Assembly (NCBI RefSeq): GCF_040703035.1
Contig: NZ_CP159996.1
Span: forward strand, 468,001 to 532,000
Direction of reading: 5' to 3'
DNA length: 64,000 nucleotides
DNA from: Terribacillus aidingensis
Lineage (GTDB): Bacteria; Bacillota; Bacilli; Bacillales; Amphibacillaceae
Each line of letters opens with the position of its first letter. Within the stretch, counting starts at the first letter, position 1. Below are positions 9,513 to 17,743 of this stretch, piece after piece. A program made the position numbers and the translations under genes. The notes beneath the pieces are model-generated. The model was given only the letters and a program-made list of their open reading frames with translations. It did no database searches and was not told the DNA's origin.

Positions 9513-10028
9513 ATGCATACGATGAAGAGAATTGCATTAGTCGGTTCCAGTGGATCTGGCAAGTCCACTTTGGCTATGGATATGGGAAGGATACTGGATA
9601 TAGAAGTGTGGCATTTGGACGCTATTCTTTGGAAACCGAATTGGATACTTACACCGCGAGAAGAACAAAAGCAGATTCAATCACAATTAGTAAACCGGGA
9701 AAGCTGGATTATCGATGGCAACTACCAGAGCACGCTAGACATCCGGCTGGAAGCAGCCGATACCATCATTTTTCTGGATATGCCACGGACTCTTTGTCTG
9801 TACCGGGTCTTGAAAAGGCGCCTCATGTATCATAATCGATCACGTCCTGATATGCAGGCAGATTGTAAGGAGAAAATTGATTTTCAGTTCCTTAAATGGA
9901 TTTGGGAGTTCCCCAGTAAAAAACGTCCCCAGATGCAGCAAAAGCTTATGGACCTGAAAATGGACAAGCAAATCATTACATTGAAAAGTCCTCAAGAAGT
10001 AAAGAGGTTTTTAGCTAATATGCAATGA
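9513..10028 (+). CDS. P-loop nucleotide kinase-like protein (FlaR / topology-modulation type)
   Basis: Small AAA/adenylate-kinase-like ATPase of 171 aa. Walker A is GSSGSGKST (residues 11-19) after the beta strand KRIALV. EVWHLDAILWKPNW near residue 31 and WIIDGNYQSTLDIRLEAAD near residue 65 are typical of the FlaR/DNA topology modulation family, which probably phosphorylates a small molecule. It begins 6 bp after the DUF523 gene. Its stop codon lies inside a hairpin that doubles as an operator for the next gene. Confidence 0.8.
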   Translation: MHTMKRIALVGSSGSGKSTLAMDMGRILDIEVWHLDAILWKPNWILTPREEQKQIQSQLVNRESWIIDGNYQSTLDIRLEAADTIIFLDMPRTLCLYRVLKRRLMYHNRSRPDMQADCKEKIDFQFLKWIWEFPSKKRPQMQQKLMDLKMDKQIITLKSPQEVKRFLANMQ

Positions 10029-10064
10029 CCAGGTGTAAAGTGACCTTTACATTTGGTCTTTTTT
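10027..10064 (+). terminator. intrinsic terminator whose stem is also an XRE operator
   Basis: A 14-bp stem with two G-U pairs (left arm 10027-10040, loop TGAC, right arm 10045-10058) runs into six T residues. Its inner part TGTAAAGTGACCTTTACA (10034-10051) is the same palindrome as the perfect copy at 10079-10096. Termination of the kinase transcript and repressor binding therefore use the same bases. Confidence 0.8.
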
Positions 10065-10078
10065 GGTATATGTTGATT

Positions 10079-10096
10079 TGTAAAGGTACCTTTACA
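10079..10096. promoter_or_regulatory. perfect 18-bp palindrome, probable XRE operator
   Basis: TGTAAAGGTACCTTTACA is a perfect 18-bp inverted repeat 21 bp before the XRE start. A second copy with a changed 4-nt centre begins 45 bp upstream. Two spaced copies in front of a small XRE repressor gene suggest autoregulation, possibly with looping. Confidence 0.7.
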
Positions 10097-10117
10097 TGTG
10101 GATAGGATAGGTTGCAG

Positions 10118-10321
10118 ATGAAAGTTAATAACAAAGTAAGGGAAATGCGGCAAGCTCGTCATATTACCCAAGTAAAGATGGCAGAGGATCTAGGTATCAC
10201 ACGACAGACAATCAATGCTATCGAGAAAGGAAAATACAATCCAAGTTTAGAGTTGGTTTTTCGGCTGCTTGCGTATTTTGACGTTCCGTTTGAACAGCTT
10301 TTTAATGTGGAGGAGGAGTAA
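10118..10321 (+). CDS. small XRE-family repressor
   Basis: HTH-only protein of 67 aa (MKVNNKVREMRQARHITQVK then LGITRQTINAIEKGKYNPSL), like the short Cro/CI-type regulators that precede a membrane protein gene in many Firmicutes. A TTG six bases upstream is in frame, but the ATG at 10118 has better spacing to the GATAGG site. The next gene starts 4 bp after the stop, so they are cotranscribed. It probably binds the TGTAAAGG palindromes upstream. Confidence 0.88.
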   Translation: MKVNNKVREMRQARHITQVKMAEDLGITRQTINAIEKGKYNPSLELVFRLLAYFDVPFEQLFNVEEE

Positions 10322-10325
10322 GCAT

Positions 10326-10733
10326 ATGCGAAAGATGAAGAAGCGTTATGAATTACTGATATATGTAAGTATTACGTGCTGCTGTTTCCTAGGCTGCTGG
10401 CTCGGATTGAATCTTATTGGCGAAGACTTCCCGTCGGGCAAAGGATTGCTCCTGTTCATCCTGGTCGGCATGGCTGGCGGCATCTGCTTGCCTATGCTGA
10501 TCAGCTGGTTGAAGGACAGAAGACGACAGCCGGAAATGGATGAGCGCACAGTCAGGATGCTGAAAGATTATGTAGCAGCAGCTTCTATAGGAGTATGGCT
10601 GCTTTCAGGTATACTCCTGCTCATTCTTTTTGGAATAGGCTACGAAACGATTGAGCTCGGTATTGTTGCATTATATGGCGTGGGCATTGTATTTTTGATG
10701 ACAGCTGGATTATTTCTCGTAAAACGATTGTAA
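10326..10733 (+). CDS. four-span membrane protein paired with XRE regulator
   Basis: Protein of 135 aa with hydrophobic segments at about residues 8-28, 38-58, 82-102 and 112-132. A conserved-looking soluble motif, RRRQPEMDERTVRMLKDYV, lies between the second and third. This resembles the DUF2178/DUF3796-like partners of small XRE repressors. The ATG at 10326 has a GGAGGAG site; the longer open frame upstream overlaps the XRE gene and is not coding. The function of such pairs is unknown. Confidence 0.8.
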   Translation: MRKMKKRYELLIYVSITCCCFLGCWLGLNLIGEDFPSGKGLLLFILVGMAGGICLPMLISWLKDRRRQPEMDERTVRMLKDYVAAASIGVWLLSGILLLILFGIGYETIELGIVALYGVGIVFLMTAGLFLVKRL

Positions 10734-10762
10734 GTAAAGCGGCAAGAGAAGGAGTGTTTACG

Positions 10763-11233
10763 ATGGATTACAAAACGAATGTCATGCGTATGCTGGATCA
10801 AAAGAGGATCCCATACAAATCCTATAGCTACGCTGATACAGATGCAATAAGCGGAGCCGAGGTGGCAGAGGCATTAGGACAAAATCCAGCTCAGGTGTTT
10901 AAAACACTGGTCACTGTCAGCAAATCCAATCAGCATTTTGTATTTGTCATACCTGTGAAAAAAGAGTTGGACCTAAAGCGGGCTGCCGCGAGTGTTGGGG
11001 AGAAGTCGATCCGTATGCTGCCGGCGAAGGAATTGCTTCCGCTTACTGGATATGTTCACGGCGGCTGCTCACCAATTGGGATGAAAAAGGTTTTCCAGAC
11101 TGTCGTGGACGTCGCTGCTTCAACTTTCGAAAGCATTATTTTCAGTGCTGGCAAAATCGGTTATCAGGTAGAACTTACCTTGGCCGATTTGAACAAAATT
11201 TTGCTTTATAAAGTAGCATCGTTAACTGAGTAG
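10763..11233 (+). CDS. ybaK: YbaK/EbsC-type aminoacyl-tRNA deacylase
   Basis: Trans-editing enzyme of 156 aa that hydrolyses mischarged tRNA (YbaK acts on Cys-tRNA(Pro)). Family motifs are VFKTLVTVSKSNQHFVFVIP with the catalytic Lys near residue 47, KKELDLKRAAAS, and GYVHGGCSPIGMKK near residue 97, which shows the GGxSPxG signature. An upstream GTG overlaps the GAAGGAG ribosome site, so the ATG at 10763 is the start. It follows the membrane protein gene by 29 bp and ends at a terminator. Confidence 0.9.
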   Translation: MDYKTNVMRMLDQKRIPYKSYSYADTDAISGAEVAEALGQNPAQVFKTLVTVSKSNQHFVFVIPVKKELDLKRAAASVGEKSIRMLPAKELLPLTGYVHGGCSPIGMKKVFQTVVDVAASTFESIIFSAGKIGYQVELTLADLNKILLYKVASLTE

Positions 11234-11247
11234 AATAAGGTTCCAGC

Positions 11248-11271
11248 CTCCTCTAGGAGAGGAGCCTTTTT
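11248..11271 (+). terminator. intrinsic terminator
   Basis: A 7-bp stem CTCCTCT / AGAGGAG with a 3-nt loop, followed by CCTTTTTATTTT, just after the ybaK-like gene. Confidence 0.75.
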
Positions 11272-11297
11272 ATTTTCCCTGCTTGTCATTCGGTGTA

Positions 11298-11317
11298 TAG
11301 TTACCTTTTGGATACTA
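11298..11317. promoter_or_regulatory. imperfect palindrome upstream of ribA (possible HxlR/DUF24 site)
   Basis: TAGTTACCTTTTGGATACTA has 6 of 8 arm bases paired around TTTT and looks like operators of HxlR/DUF24-type regulators. No FMN riboswitch (RFN element) can be found in the 190 bp before ribA, so a protein regulator is the more likely control. Tentative. Confidence 0.3.
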
Positions 11318-11468
11318 AATAACCTTGATGTGCCTACTTCTAAGATCTTGACTGTCATACTATGATGGAAGAAGGAGAAACACCTCAATTTGAGAAGAAG
11401 GTATTGGCGGACTGGTGCCTACATAAATCCAGTTATTTAACGTACACTGATAAAAAAGGAGAAAAATG

Positions 11469-12224
11469 ATGACAGAAATGAAACTAGGATCGAAAGCCAT
11501 TCCGATCTTGAAAGATAAAATTGAACTTATTCCAACAGCAGAGGGAGCCATTTATCTTGTCGGCCCTATCAAGCTGCCTGTTAACCTTTACGGAGAAACA
11601 GTTACCTTCCAATGGTACTGCTGGCTGAATTGCGATGAAGTAGCCAAGGATTATGAAGAAATCATCGAAAAATTATCTGATATGAACCTGGCGGAAATGC
11701 AGCAGTCCAGTGTATTGGTTTATGGTGACTTTGCCGAAGGAGAAGATGCGCTGATCCGCATGCATTCCATCTGCCATACAGGCGATATTTTTGGCAGTAA
11801 ACGCTGTGATTGCGGCTTTCAGCTGAAGCAGTCCATGCAGCGAATTGTCGAGCATGGCACAGGAGCGTTGTTCTACTTGGCTAACCATGAAGGACGAGGA
11901 ATCGGCTTGTTCAGTAAAGCGATGGCCTACATCCTGCAGGAAAATGGGTATGACACAGTAGAAGCGAATGAAAGCCTTGGCTTCGTGGATGATTCCCGTG
12001 ACTATACGGATGCGATCCAAGTACTGAAAGCATTGCGCACGAAACCTGTTACGCTGATGACGAATAACCCGCGTAAGCTCGCAGCAATGGAACAGGCAGG
12101 TATGCAGCTTTCCGGACGCTCAGCGTTATGGGGAGATGTGTCAGAGTTCAACGAGAATTACCTGAAGACGAAGATCGTTCGTTCCGGCCACCTTGGGGAT
12201 GAGGAGATCTGCAGCAATGACTGA
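11469..12224 (+). CDS. ribA: GTP cyclohydrolase II (stand-alone)
   Basis: Opens GTP to 2,5-diamino-6-ribosylamino-pyrimidinone phosphate with loss of formate, the first step of riboflavin synthesis. The zinc site is CHTGDIFGSKRCDCG (C-x10-C-x-C, near residue 102). Catalytic-region motifs are HEGRGIGLFSKAMAYILQENG and the C-terminal TNNPRKLAAMEQAGM. It is not fused to RibB, unlike B. subtilis RibBA. Two tandem ATGs exist (11466, 11469); the second has better spacing to AAGGAG. ribD overlaps its 3' end by 8 bp, so the genes are coupled. Confidence 0.9.
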   Translation: MTEMKLGSKAIPILKDKIELIPTAEGAIYLVGPIKLPVNLYGETVTFQWYCWLNCDEVAKDYEEIIEKLSDMNLAEMQQSSVLVYGDFAEGEDALIRMHSICHTGDIFGSKRCDCGFQLKQSMQRIVEHGTGALFYLANHEGRGIGLFSKAMAYILQENGYDTVEANESLGFVDDSRDYTDAIQVLKALRTKPVTLMTNNPRKLAAMEQAGMQLSGRSALWGDVSEFNENYLKTKIVRSGHLGDEEICSND

Positions 12225-13323
12225 TCATACATTTTATATGGATTTGGCCTTGCAGATCGCCAAGGCAATGAAAGGGCAAACTGATCCAAATCCATTGGTA
12301 GGATCGGTCATTGTGAACGACAATCATATTGTCGGAATAGGTACCCATTTGAAAGCCGGTGAACCGCATGCCGAGATTCATGCTATCCGGATGGCGGGAG
12401 AAAAAGCAAAGGGCGGGACGATTTATGTCACGCTCGAGCCTTGTTCCCATCATGGACGCACAGGACCATGCGCTGTAGCTATTAAAGAGGCCGGCTTGAA
12501 AAAAGTAGTCATTGCCACGCTTGATCCGAATCCAGTTGTATCAGGAAACGGAGTGAAAATTCTCGAAGAAGCTGGTATTCAAGTGGTCATCGGTGTCCGG
12601 GAAGAAGAGGCCCGCAAGATGAATGAGGTATTCAATAAGTTCATCGTCGAGAAAAAACCGTTTATTACGTTAAAAGCAGGTACCACCTTAGACGGCAAAA
12701 TTGCCACCCACTCACTTGATAGTAAGTGGATTACATCTGCAGCTTCCAGGCAGGACGTCCATCAGCTACGCAATGAGAACATGGCAATCCTCGTTGGTGT
12801 TAATACAGTCATAGAAGATGATCCCGAACTGACTGCCAGAATACCGAATGGTCGGAATCCAATTCGAATTATATTGGACTCCACTCTGCGCATACCGATG
12901 GATAGCAAAGTGCTCACTGATAAATTAGCAGACACTTGGATTTTCACAAGCCAGCAGGCAAATGAGGAGAAAGAAAAAGCTTTATTGTCACAAGGGATAA
13001 AAATATTTCGGACAAGCGGATCAAGTCGTGCAGACGTGAAGGAAGTAGTCAAGACACTTGGAGAGCAGCTTATTTCTTCCGTTTTGATCGAAGGAGGAGG
13101 CAGTATTCATGCGTCCTTTTTGGAGAACCATCTCATTGATAAAGCTGTGCTGTACTTTGCTCCAAAATTGGTTGGCGGGAAAGATGCGCCAACTTTCCTG
13201 GAAGGAACAGGTTTCGCTAAAATGGCTGATGCAGTGGAATTGACTGATACAGACATCATTAAAATCGGACAAGATTTCAAATTTATTGGCTATCCGCGCT
13301 ACGATAAAGGGGATATGGAATAA
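12217..13323 (+). CDS. ribD: bifunctional riboflavin deaminase/reductase
   Basis: Deaminates and reduces the RibA product to 5-amino-6-ribitylaminouracil 5-phosphate. The N-terminal cytidine-deaminase-like zinc site is seen as PHAEIHAI and VTLEPCSHHGRTGPC (residues about 47-83). The C-terminal DHFR-like reductase domain begins near FITLKAGTTLDGKIAT (residue 147). The 368 aa length is normal. The start at 12217 has a GAGGAGAT site and overlaps ribA by 8 bp. The downstream HAD gene overlaps its stop by one base. Confidence 0.95.
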   Translation: MTDHTFYMDLALQIAKAMKGQTDPNPLVGSVIVNDNHIVGIGTHLKAGEPHAEIHAIRMAGEKAKGGTIYVTLEPCSHHGRTGPCAVAIKEAGLKKVVIATLDPNPVVSGNGVKILEEAGIQVVIGVREEEARKMNEVFNKFIVEKKPFITLKAGTTLDGKIATHSLDSKWITSAASRQDVHQLRNENMAILVGVNTVIEDDPELTARIPNGRNPIRIILDSTLRIPMDSKVLTDKLADTWIFTSQQANEEKEKALLSQGIKIFRTSGSSRADVKEVVKTLGEQLISSVLIEGGGSIHASFLENHLIDKAVLYFAPKLVGGKDAPTFLEGTGFAKMADAVELTDTDIIKIGQDFKFIGYPRYDKGDME

Positions 13324-13892
13324 TGAAATTTGGCTTTGATATCGATGATACGCTCATCAATCTGCGGGAGCATGCCTTTCATATTTATAATAAAAAACTG
13401 AATCAGAACATTCCGCTTGATGTGTTTTATCAGCTTGAACGTGTCGAAATCCATGAACCATTCGGATTGACGGATGAACAGGGTTTGGAGATGTGGAATT
13501 CCACCTTGGAGGAAATCTACTATACTACTTGTCCGCCTTTCCCAGGTGCGGTCGAGCTATTGCAGGAACTGGATCGGGAGGGACATGAGATTTATTATAT
13601 TACCTCAAGACCGAAGGAGCATGGAGAAAGGACAATGGAATGGATGCGTGCTCTTGGTTTTCCGATCAAGGATGAGCAATTCTGCTATGGCATGCAGGAT
13701 GAGGAAAAAGTACACATCATTAAAGAACTTCAGCTGGATTATTATTTTGATGACAAGCCGCATGTGTTGAACACCCTGCTGGAAGATTCATCAACAAAAG
13801 TGTTTGTTAAAGATCAATCATATAATCAGCGTGTAAAGCTGCCGAGAATAGTCGATTTATCAGAAATCAGAAGCATGGTACAAAATAAATAG
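13323..13892 (+). CDS. HAD-family 5'-nucleotidase-like phosphatase (YqfW/NT5C type)
   Basis: HAD hydrolase of 189 aa. Motif I is FGFDIDDTLI with nucleophile D6 and acid/base D8. Motif II lies in YYITSRPKEH, and DYYFDDKPHVL near residue 139 carries the acidic motif IV. The family is annotated as 5'(3')-deoxyribonucleotidase-like. Here it is coupled to ribD through a TAATG junction. The step after RibD, dephosphorylation of 5-amino-6-ribitylaminouracil phosphate, is done by HAD enzymes in B. subtilis (YcsE, YwtE), so this is a good candidate for that role by context. Confidence 0.85.
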   Translation: MKFGFDIDDTLINLREHAFHIYNKKLNQNIPLDVFYQLERVEIHEPFGLTDEQGLEMWNSTLEEIYYTTCPPFPGAVELLQELDREGHEIYYITSRPKEHGERTMEWMRALGFPIKDEQFCYGMQDEEKVHIIKELQLDYYFDDKPHVLNTLLEDSSTKVFVKDQSYNQRVKLPRIVDLSEIRSMVQNK

Positions 13893-13893
13893 G

Positions 13894-13929
13894 AGGATTG
13901 GCGGTGATTTACCGTCAATCCTTTTTTTG
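13894..13929 (+). terminator. intrinsic terminator of the ribA-ribD-HAD operon
   Basis: A 12-bp stem with one G-U pair (AGGATTGGCGGT / ACCGTCAATCCT) and a 5-nt loop, followed by a run of T residues. Confidence 0.9.
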
Positions 13930-14043
13930 TTTTTAGGAAATAGGCAGGAAATAAATATCGGATAGAGAAGTAAAATAAATAGCAAATTTCTAATATTAGG
14001 ATAGTAATAAACAGAATCATATAAATAAGGGGGAGGAGTAACT

Positions 14044-15096
14044 ATGAGCCTGGTTTTATCAGTCACAGATAAAGATTTTAGCGAGCTGCTGCAAGACTTC
14101 TATGATGTGATGAAACGGGAAGAACAAGAGGAAGCGGCAATGCTGGCAGATATAATTGATGCGATGAGGAAAGACATTGGATTAGAGGAAGTGTTAATTA
14201 CTGCAGATCTGCTCACTATTCGCTACCAGGTGATGCTGGGACAATTGCTGACTGCAGGTTATCTGTTGGATCAGTTCGAAGCGGGCGGTCATTCCCTTTC
14301 TCAACAAAATGAATATTTCTACCAATATTTTAAAGGGCAGGTTCATTTTAAAAATAAAAGATGGAAAGACGCAATAAAGTATTATGAGCATGCAGAGCTT
14401 TATCTAACAGAGGATGAAGAAAAAGCGGATTTCTATTATAAACTGGCTCATGCTTATTACCGCACTGGTATACCGGCACTATCAGTACTGAATGCGAATA
14501 AAGCTATGCGTTATGCAACATCTTACAAGCAGCAGTATCACCTTACGAAATGCAAGCTGCTGCTCGGACTGAATCACCTGGAGATACGAAACTTCGAACA
14601 AGCCGAGACCTATTTATACGATGCACTCGACTGTTATCATAATGCAGATGAAACATCTCTTGATTTGGCATCAATGGTCCATCACAATCTTGGATTGCTT
14701 TATTTTGTGCAGCAAAAATTCGATAAAGCAGCCGACTGCTTTGATCAAGCTGTACATGCCACTCCTTGCTCTCATTACTTGAAGAGCCTCTACTATCTGA
14801 CAGAATCCCTCTTCCGTGCTAATCACCACCAAGAAGCAATGAAATACTACCAGATTGGATTTACCAGGAGTAAGAAAGAGAAGGATAAGGACCACCAATG
14901 GGCGTTCGCCATGCTCCATAAGCAATTCGTCGACTGCGATAATTTTGAAGCAGTATGGACAGAAGGCATTGCCTATTATAAAGCAATTGAGGATAGAGAC
15001 AGTGTCCATTATTATAGCTTGCGTATGGCCGATTACTATACGCTAAAAGGAGAAGAAGAGAAGGCAAATTACTATTACCGCCTTGCGGTGCTGTAA
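14044..15096 (+). CDS. Rap-family TPR regulator, without adjacent Phr
   Basis: Protein of 350 aa with the N-terminal three-helix region and TPR array of Rap/RRNPP proteins (YYKLAHAYYRTGIPALSVLNANKAM near residue 130, LDLASMVHHNLGLLYFVQQKFDKA near 205). Such proteins dephosphorylate Spo0F or sequester response regulators such as ComA, and are inhibited by small secreted peptides. The GGGGGAGGAG site precedes the ATG. I looked through 235 bp downstream and found no Phr-like ORF, unlike the second Rap of this window. Its target and peptide are unknown. Confidence 0.85.
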   Translation: MSLVLSVTDKDFSELLQDFYDVMKREEQEEAAMLADIIDAMRKDIGLEEVLITADLLTIRYQVMLGQLLTAGYLLDQFEAGGHSLSQQNEYFYQYFKGQVHFKNKRWKDAIKYYEHAELYLTEDEEKADFYYKLAHAYYRTGIPALSVLNANKAMRYATSYKQQYHLTKCKLLLGLNHLEIRNFEQAETYLYDALDCYHNADETSLDLASMVHHNLGLLYFVQQKFDKAADCFDQAVHATPCSHYLKSLYYLTESLFRANHHQEAMKYYQIGFTRSKKEKDKDHQWAFAMLHKQFVDCDNFEAVWTEGIAYYKAIEDRDSVHYYSLRMADYYTLKGEEEKANYYYRLAVL

Positions 15097-15331
15097 AAAA
15101 CCAATTAATATGTCAGGACTTTCTACCTGTCACCTAAGAATCACGAAAAACCAGCATCTGTCTATATAGTGCCTATCTAGGAGATCTTTTTAAATTATTC
15201 TAAAATTATTACTATTTTATTAAATATTGCATATAAATATTCCATCTTATTTATTTCCTTTTATACTAAAGCTGTGGAAGTGCCGAACCACATCGGTTTA
15301 CAATTCTGGCAGCGATAGGAGAGGGAAACAT

Positions 15332-15835
15332 ATGATCAACGACTTACGGCAGAGTAAGGGAGCAGCAATCGTTTTTCTAGTGATCAGGTTATATCTTGGG
15401 TACATGTTCCTGTCAGCCGGCTTAGGTAAGCTGATGAGCGGAAACTTTGATGCCAGTGGATTTGTCCAAGGTACATTAGCGCGCTCGGACGCTGGTTTCA
15501 TTCAGAGCTGGTGGGGAAGTTTCCTGGAAGGAATAGTGCTTCCAAATGCAGAGGTTTTCAGCTTCCTTGTCATGTGGGGAGAGACTCTGGTCGGTTTGGC
15601 GCTGCTGCTTGGTGCCTTTACTGGATATGCAGCTCTTATGGGAATACTGATGAATATCTCATTCCTATTAAGCGGTGCGGTTCAGCAGAACTTGATATTG
15701 ATCATCCTGGGCTTAGTACTGCTCATTAGCGGCACGAATGCTGGCCGGTACGGCGTCGATCGCTGGATCATGCCATCCTTGAAAAACAGAGGGGATAGCA
15801 GGCCAGCCAGAAACAGCAAGAGACAGCTTATATAA
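15332..15835 (+). CDS. DoxX-family membrane protein, copy 1
   Basis: Integral membrane protein of 167 aa with four spans. DoxX/DoxD hallmarks are RLYLGYMFLSAGLGKLMSGNFDASGF near the N-terminus (positions about 21-46), FLVMWGETLVGLALLLGAFTG in the middle and NAGRYGVDRWI near the end. Members act near quinone redox chemistry or respiration, but the exact role is unclear. The ATG at 15332 has an AGGAGAGGG site; the open frame before it is not coding. A clear paralogue lies at 22805-23320. Confidence 0.88.
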   Translation: MINDLRQSKGAAIVFLVIRLYLGYMFLSAGLGKLMSGNFDASGFVQGTLARSDAGFIQSWWGSFLEGIVLPNAEVFSFLVMWGETLVGLALLLGAFTGYAALMGILMNISFLLSGAVQQNLILIILGLVLLISGTNAGRYGVDRWIMPSLKNRGDSRPARNSKRQLI

Positions 15836-15843
15836 AAGCGAAG

Positions 15844-15867
15844 ACACGTGCTTGCCGCGTGTTTTTT
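15844..15867 (+). terminator. short hairpin with T-run
   Basis: A 5-bp ACACG / CGTGT stem followed by TTTTTT, just after the DoxX gene. It is a weak stem but is correctly placed for a terminator. Confidence 0.55.
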
Positions 15868-15887
15868 ATCCAGGGAAAAAAATCCTG

Positions 15888-15916
15888 TTGAAATAAGTCG
15901 ATGTGTGTAGTACAGT
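15888..15916 (+). promoter_or_regulatory. sigma-A promoter of the lysine riboswitch
   Basis: TTGAAA and TACAGT are separated by 17 bp, about 40 bp before the riboswitch begins. Confidence 0.6.
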
Positions 15917-15957
15917 TAAAAAGGTTTTTTAATTGCATACAAATCCTCATCATTTGA

Positions 15958-16138
15958 TGAGGTAGAGGTTGCGGCTGTTATGAGTACAGACTGGAAGATC
16001 AGGAGATATCGTTGATCAGGATGGAAAGGAACAGCTGCCGAAGCCGGATGGATTCTCCAATCCTACTGGCTGGGCCTGCACTCGAATAGGGGCAGGACTG
16101 TCACGTCAGTCGCAAAGCTGGCGTGTTGCGCTATCTTT
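15958..16138 (+). promoter_or_regulatory. lysine riboswitch (L-box)
   Basis: The conserved L-box core is readable: GGTAGAGGTTGCGG at the 5' end, TATGAGTA, GGAACAGCTGCCGAAGCC, TACTGGCTGGGCCTGC and GACTGTCAC near the 3' end. The closing helix pairs AGGTAG (15960-15965) with CTATCT (16131-16136). A terminator hairpin follows, so high lysine should stop transcription before the permease gene. This supports a lysine substrate for the downstream transporter. Confidence 0.92.
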
Positions 16139-16164
16139 GTGAGAATGATGCTGTTTATAAGTAA

Positions 16165-16206
16165 AGGCCGTTCCGATAGAGCAAACTATCCGGGATGGCC
16201 TTTTTT
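16165..16206 (+). terminator. riboswitch-controlled terminator
   Basis: A long stem pairs AGGCCGTTCCGATAG with CTATCCGGGATGGCCT with a small bulge, then six T residues. It lies between the L-box and lysP. Confidence 0.88.
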
Positions 16207-16252
16207 CGTATCTATAGCGCAACGGACGAAAGAAACAGAGAGGGGAAAGAAA

Positions 16253-17713
16253 GTGAGTAACAACACGAAAAAACCGGGTTTACGCAGAGAACTGAAAGCC
16301 CGTCATTTAGGAATGATCTCCCTTGGAGGTACAATCGGTACAGGATTATTCCTTGCCAGCGGAGGAGCTATTAGCAGTGCAGGACCAGGAGGAGCATTGC
16401 TTGCATATGCGCTGATTGGCTGTATGGTCTTCTTCTTGATGACAAGCTTGGCGGAAATGGCAGCGTTCATGCCTGTATCCGGAAGCTTCAGCACATATGG
16501 ATCACGTTTTGTCGATGAATCATTCGGATTCGCTTTAGGATGGAACTATTGGTTCAACTGGGCCATCACAATTGCGGCTGAGCTCGTTGCCGTAACATTG
16601 ATCATGGGATTCTGGTTCCCGGATACACCATCTTGGATCTGGAGTGCTATCAGTCTAATCATCATGTTCTTATTGAATTATATTTCTGTTAAAGGGTTCG
16701 GTGAATCCGAATATTGGTTCGCCTTGATCAAAGTCGTTACTGTCATCATTTTCATCATTGTTGGTTTATTGATGATCATTGGAATCCTTGGCGGCGACTC
16801 ACCTGGATTCTCCAACTTCACTGTGGAAGACGCGCCATTCAATGGCGGATTCCTAGCATTGATCGGTGTCTTCATGGCAGCAGGCTTCTCTTTCCAGGGA
16901 ACAGAGCTGCTCGGAGCAGCTGCTGGAGAAGCAGACAATCCTAGAAAATCGATTCCAAAAGCGATTCGCTCTGTTTTCTGGCGTATCCTGCTGTTCTACA
17001 TTTTGGCGATTTTCATTATCGGGATGCTCATTCCGTACACAACAGAAAGCCTTGCAAGTGACGATGTCCGTTTGAGCCCATTCACGCTTGTGTTCGAAAA
17101 AGCGGGTATTGCGTTTGCTGCATCTGTCATGAACGCGGTAATCCTTACCGCTGTCCTGTCTGCCGGTAACTCCGGTATGTATGCAAGTACACGGATGCTT
17201 TGGAACTTGGCGAAAGAAGGAAAAGCGCCAGCTTTCCTTGGTAAGCTAAACAAGAACGGCGTTCCTGTGAACGCATTGATTGCAACAGCAGCAGTTGGCT
17301 GTGTTGCTTTCCTGACATCCTTCTTCGGAAATGGTGTCGTGTACACATGGCTATTGAACGTGTCAGGTATGGCCGGCTTCATCGTCTGGGTAGGTATTGC
17401 TGTCAGTCATTATCGATTCCGTAAAGCATATATTGCTCAAGGAAATGAGATCAAGGATTTACCATACACAGCGAAATTCTATCCGGCAGCGCCGATTCTT
17501 GCCTTCGTGCTATGTATCATCGTTATTGTCGGACAGAGCTTGTCTGCTTTCACAGCAGATGGAATTGAATGGGGCACTTTGATTGCGTCTTATATTGGTA
17601 TTCCAGTATTCCTGCTTTGCTGGATCATATTTAAAGTGAAAAAGAAAACAAAGGTGCATAAACTGGAGGAAGTCGATTTGACTACTCCGGCACATGAAAC
17701 AGCACCAGAATAA
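16253..17713 (+). CDS. lysP: lysine-specific permease
   Basis: APC-superfamily lysine/proton symporter of 486 aa with 12 membrane segments. The N-terminal signature LRRELKARHLGMISLGGTIG and the motif GLFLASGGAISSAGPGG are typical of LysP-type amino-acid transporters, as is FSFQGTELLGAAAGEADNP near residue 220. The GTG start at 16253 follows AGAGAGGGGAAAG; an upstream ATG in the same frame lies inside the riboswitch terminator. The lysine riboswitch directly upstream gives strong evidence for the substrate. An intrinsic terminator follows. Confidence 0.95.
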   Translation: MSNNTKKPGLRRELKARHLGMISLGGTIGTGLFLASGGAISSAGPGGALLAYALIGCMVFFLMTSLAEMAAFMPVSGSFSTYGSRFVDESFGFALGWNYWFNWAITIAAELVAVTLIMGFWFPDTPSWIWSAISLIIMFLLNYISVKGFGESEYWFALIKVVTVIIFIIVGLLMIIGILGGDSPGFSNFTVEDAPFNGGFLALIGVFMAAGFSFQGTELLGAAAGEADNPRKSIPKAIRSVFWRILLFYILAIFIIGMLIPYTTESLASDDVRLSPFTLVFEKAGIAFAASVMNAVILTAVLSAGNSGMYASTRMLWNLAKEGKAPAFLGKLNKNGVPVNALIATAAVGCVAFLTSFFGNGVVYTWLLNVSGMAGFIVWVGIAVSHYRFRKAYIAQGNEIKDLPYTAKFYPAAPILAFVLCIIVIVGQSLSAFTADGIEWGTLIASYIGIPVFLLCWIIFKVKKKTKVHKLEEVDLTTPAHETAPE

Positions 17714-17716
17714 GAA

Positions 17717-17743
17717 AAGCTGCCGGGAGACCGGCAGCTTTTT
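17717..17743 (+). terminator. intrinsic terminator of lysP
   Basis: A perfect 10-bp stem AAGCTGCCGG / CCGGCAGCTT with a GAGA tetraloop and following T residues. Confidence 0.92.

Noticed and set aside
11362..11469. A 35-codon ORF (starting MMEEGETPQFEKKVLADW) ending at the ribA start
   Set aside because: No ribosome site upstream; the overlap with the ribA start is suggestive but not enough to call a gene.
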